A stretch of DNA of 64,000 bases from Streptomyces tsukubensis. GTDB lineage: Bacteria; Actinomycetota; Actinomycetes; Streptomycetales; Streptomycetaceae. Each line of letters starts with the position of its first letter. Within the stretch, counting starts at the first letter, position 1. The translations under genes and the position numbers were made by a program. Positions 63,567 through 64,000 of the stretch are shown in pieces. The stretch lies in contig NZ_CP045178.1 of NCBI RefSeq assembly GCF_009296025.1, positions 1,674,001 to 1,738,000 on the forward strand, given 5' to 3'. Below the pieces are notes generated by a model that was given only the letters and a program-made list of their open reading frames with translations, was not told the DNA's origin and ran no database searches.

Positions 63567-63695
63567 TCCGGGAGCGCGGCGGGGTCCACGATCGTGCGGC
63601 GCAGCAGCGAGTGACGATCGGTGGAGTCCACAGGGTCGGGGCGCCCGGCCAAGCCTGCCGTAGAAGGCCCGCGCCCGCGCGTTGTCGACATGACC
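63557..63695 (-). pseudogene. Frameshifted C-terminal remnant of a GNAT acetyltransferase
   Basis: On the minus strand one frame reads GHVDNARARAFYGRLGR, the typical end of GNAT enzymes. In a different frame, directly after, comes GRPDPVDSTDRHSLLRRTIV ending at the stop at 63557. One base change in the G/C run near 63640 would join them. Upstream, instead of the acetyltransferase core, lies a Gly/Ala/Ser repeat. The last ten bases overlap the Zn-ribbon gene on the other strand. Confidence 0.5.
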
Positions 63696-63696
63696 G

Positions 63697-63806
63697 AGCG
63701 CCCCGGACACCCCGGACGACCCGAGCGCCCCGGACGCCCCGGACACCCCGGACGACCCGAGCGCCCCGAGCGCTCCGGACGACCCGAGCGCCCCGAATGC
63801 ACCGAA
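63697..63806. repeat. Short tandem repeats of a 9-bp-type unit
   Basis: About twelve degenerate 9-bp units of the type cgccccgga/caccccgga/cgacccgag. Some combine into longer repeats of 27-45 bp. In one minus-strand frame they code a Gly-x-y-like string (ALGSSGVSG). No known protein matches. Confidence 0.8.
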
Positions 63807-63939
63807 TGCTCCGAAGGGGTGAATCCGTTGCGGGGAACCCATCCGGCCACATGAGCCGGTCCGAAGGGCTCATGTCCGGTCGGCCGACGGGCCTTCACAG
63901 CCCGCCGCCGGCACAACGCATTCGCAGCAAGGAGCAACA

Positions 63940-64000
63940 GTGAAACTGATGCGCAGCAGCGCAGTACTCGCGGCCGTCGCCGGCGGGATCATCCTGGCCG
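63940..64000 (+). CDS. Start of a secreted or lipoprotein gene (partial)
   Basis: The GTG at 63940 has AAGGAG six bases upstream. The 20 residues visible, MKLMRSSAVLAAVAGGIILA, look like a Sec signal peptide (basic n-region, hydrophobic core). The gene runs off the right edge, so the product is unknown. Confidence 0.7.
   Translation, partial: MKLMRSSAVLAAVAGGIILA

Overview
The window looks like chromosomal DNA of a Streptomyces or close relative. It has very high GC, many GTG starts, GTGA/ATGA stop-start overlaps, ectABCD, a CobN-type cobalamin cluster, an LAETG sortase substrate and an Asp23/AmaP envelope-stress operon. No tRNA, rRNA, CRISPR, IS element or prophage was recognised. Family names come from reading the translations; no database was searched.

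Layout. 1-4.2 kb: partial SMP-30 lactonase, DUF1611 protein, GlsB/YeaQ membrane protein, DUF3099 protein, a probable 6C small RNA, a small Zn-ribbon-like protein and moaA. 4.4-15.8 kb: DUF485/acetate-type symporter pair, secreted subtilisin, CopD-like protein, zinc alcohol dehydrogenase, DEDDh exonuclease with BRCT, SURF1, GH15 enzyme and an SDR lacking its catalytic Tyr/Lys. 15.9-19.3 kb: AmaP, DUF6286, short Asp23, DUF2273-like and Asp23 on the minus strand, with a divergent P10-family gene. 19.5-28.2 kb: enoyl-CoA hydratase, HTH protein, ABC-F ATPase with a candidate leader peptide and attenuator, a large unknown protein, alpha/beta hydrolase, class II aldolase and a secreted GH25 muramidase. 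28.3-50.2 kb: PHO-box-preceded phosphate permease, a small membrane protein, a cobalamin riboswitch and the cobalamin genes cobD-cobQ-cobN-chelatase I/D-cobO-cobB-cobI, an inverted ZIP transporter, then cobM (broken)-cobL-cbiG/cobJ-cobH-cbiX-cobC. 50.5-54.3 kb: LAETG-anchored protein, amidohydrolase, class V aminotransferase. 54.3-58.4 kb: ectABCD. 58.5-64 kb: a PLP enzyme, a chimeric DUF6879/DUF5753 remnant, EamA exporter, CGNR regulator, two small Zn-ribbon proteins, a GNAT remnant and the start of a secreted protein.

How the genes work together. The cobalamin genes form one programme. The riboswitch precedes cobD, and most genes overlap by 4 bp. The set mixes an early-insertion-type chelatase (CbiX, His-rich tail) and CbiG with the late CobN-type chelatase; cobK, cobG, cbiD, cobU, cobS and cobT are not in this window. 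cobM carries a single-base deletion. The ect genes make ectoine and 5-hydroxyectoine.

The least-explained features are short tandem arrays with unrelated units (8, 15, 21, 30, 31 and 123 bp), several lying exactly at gene ends, and the 16-codon leader with mutually exclusive pairings upstream of the ABC-F gene.
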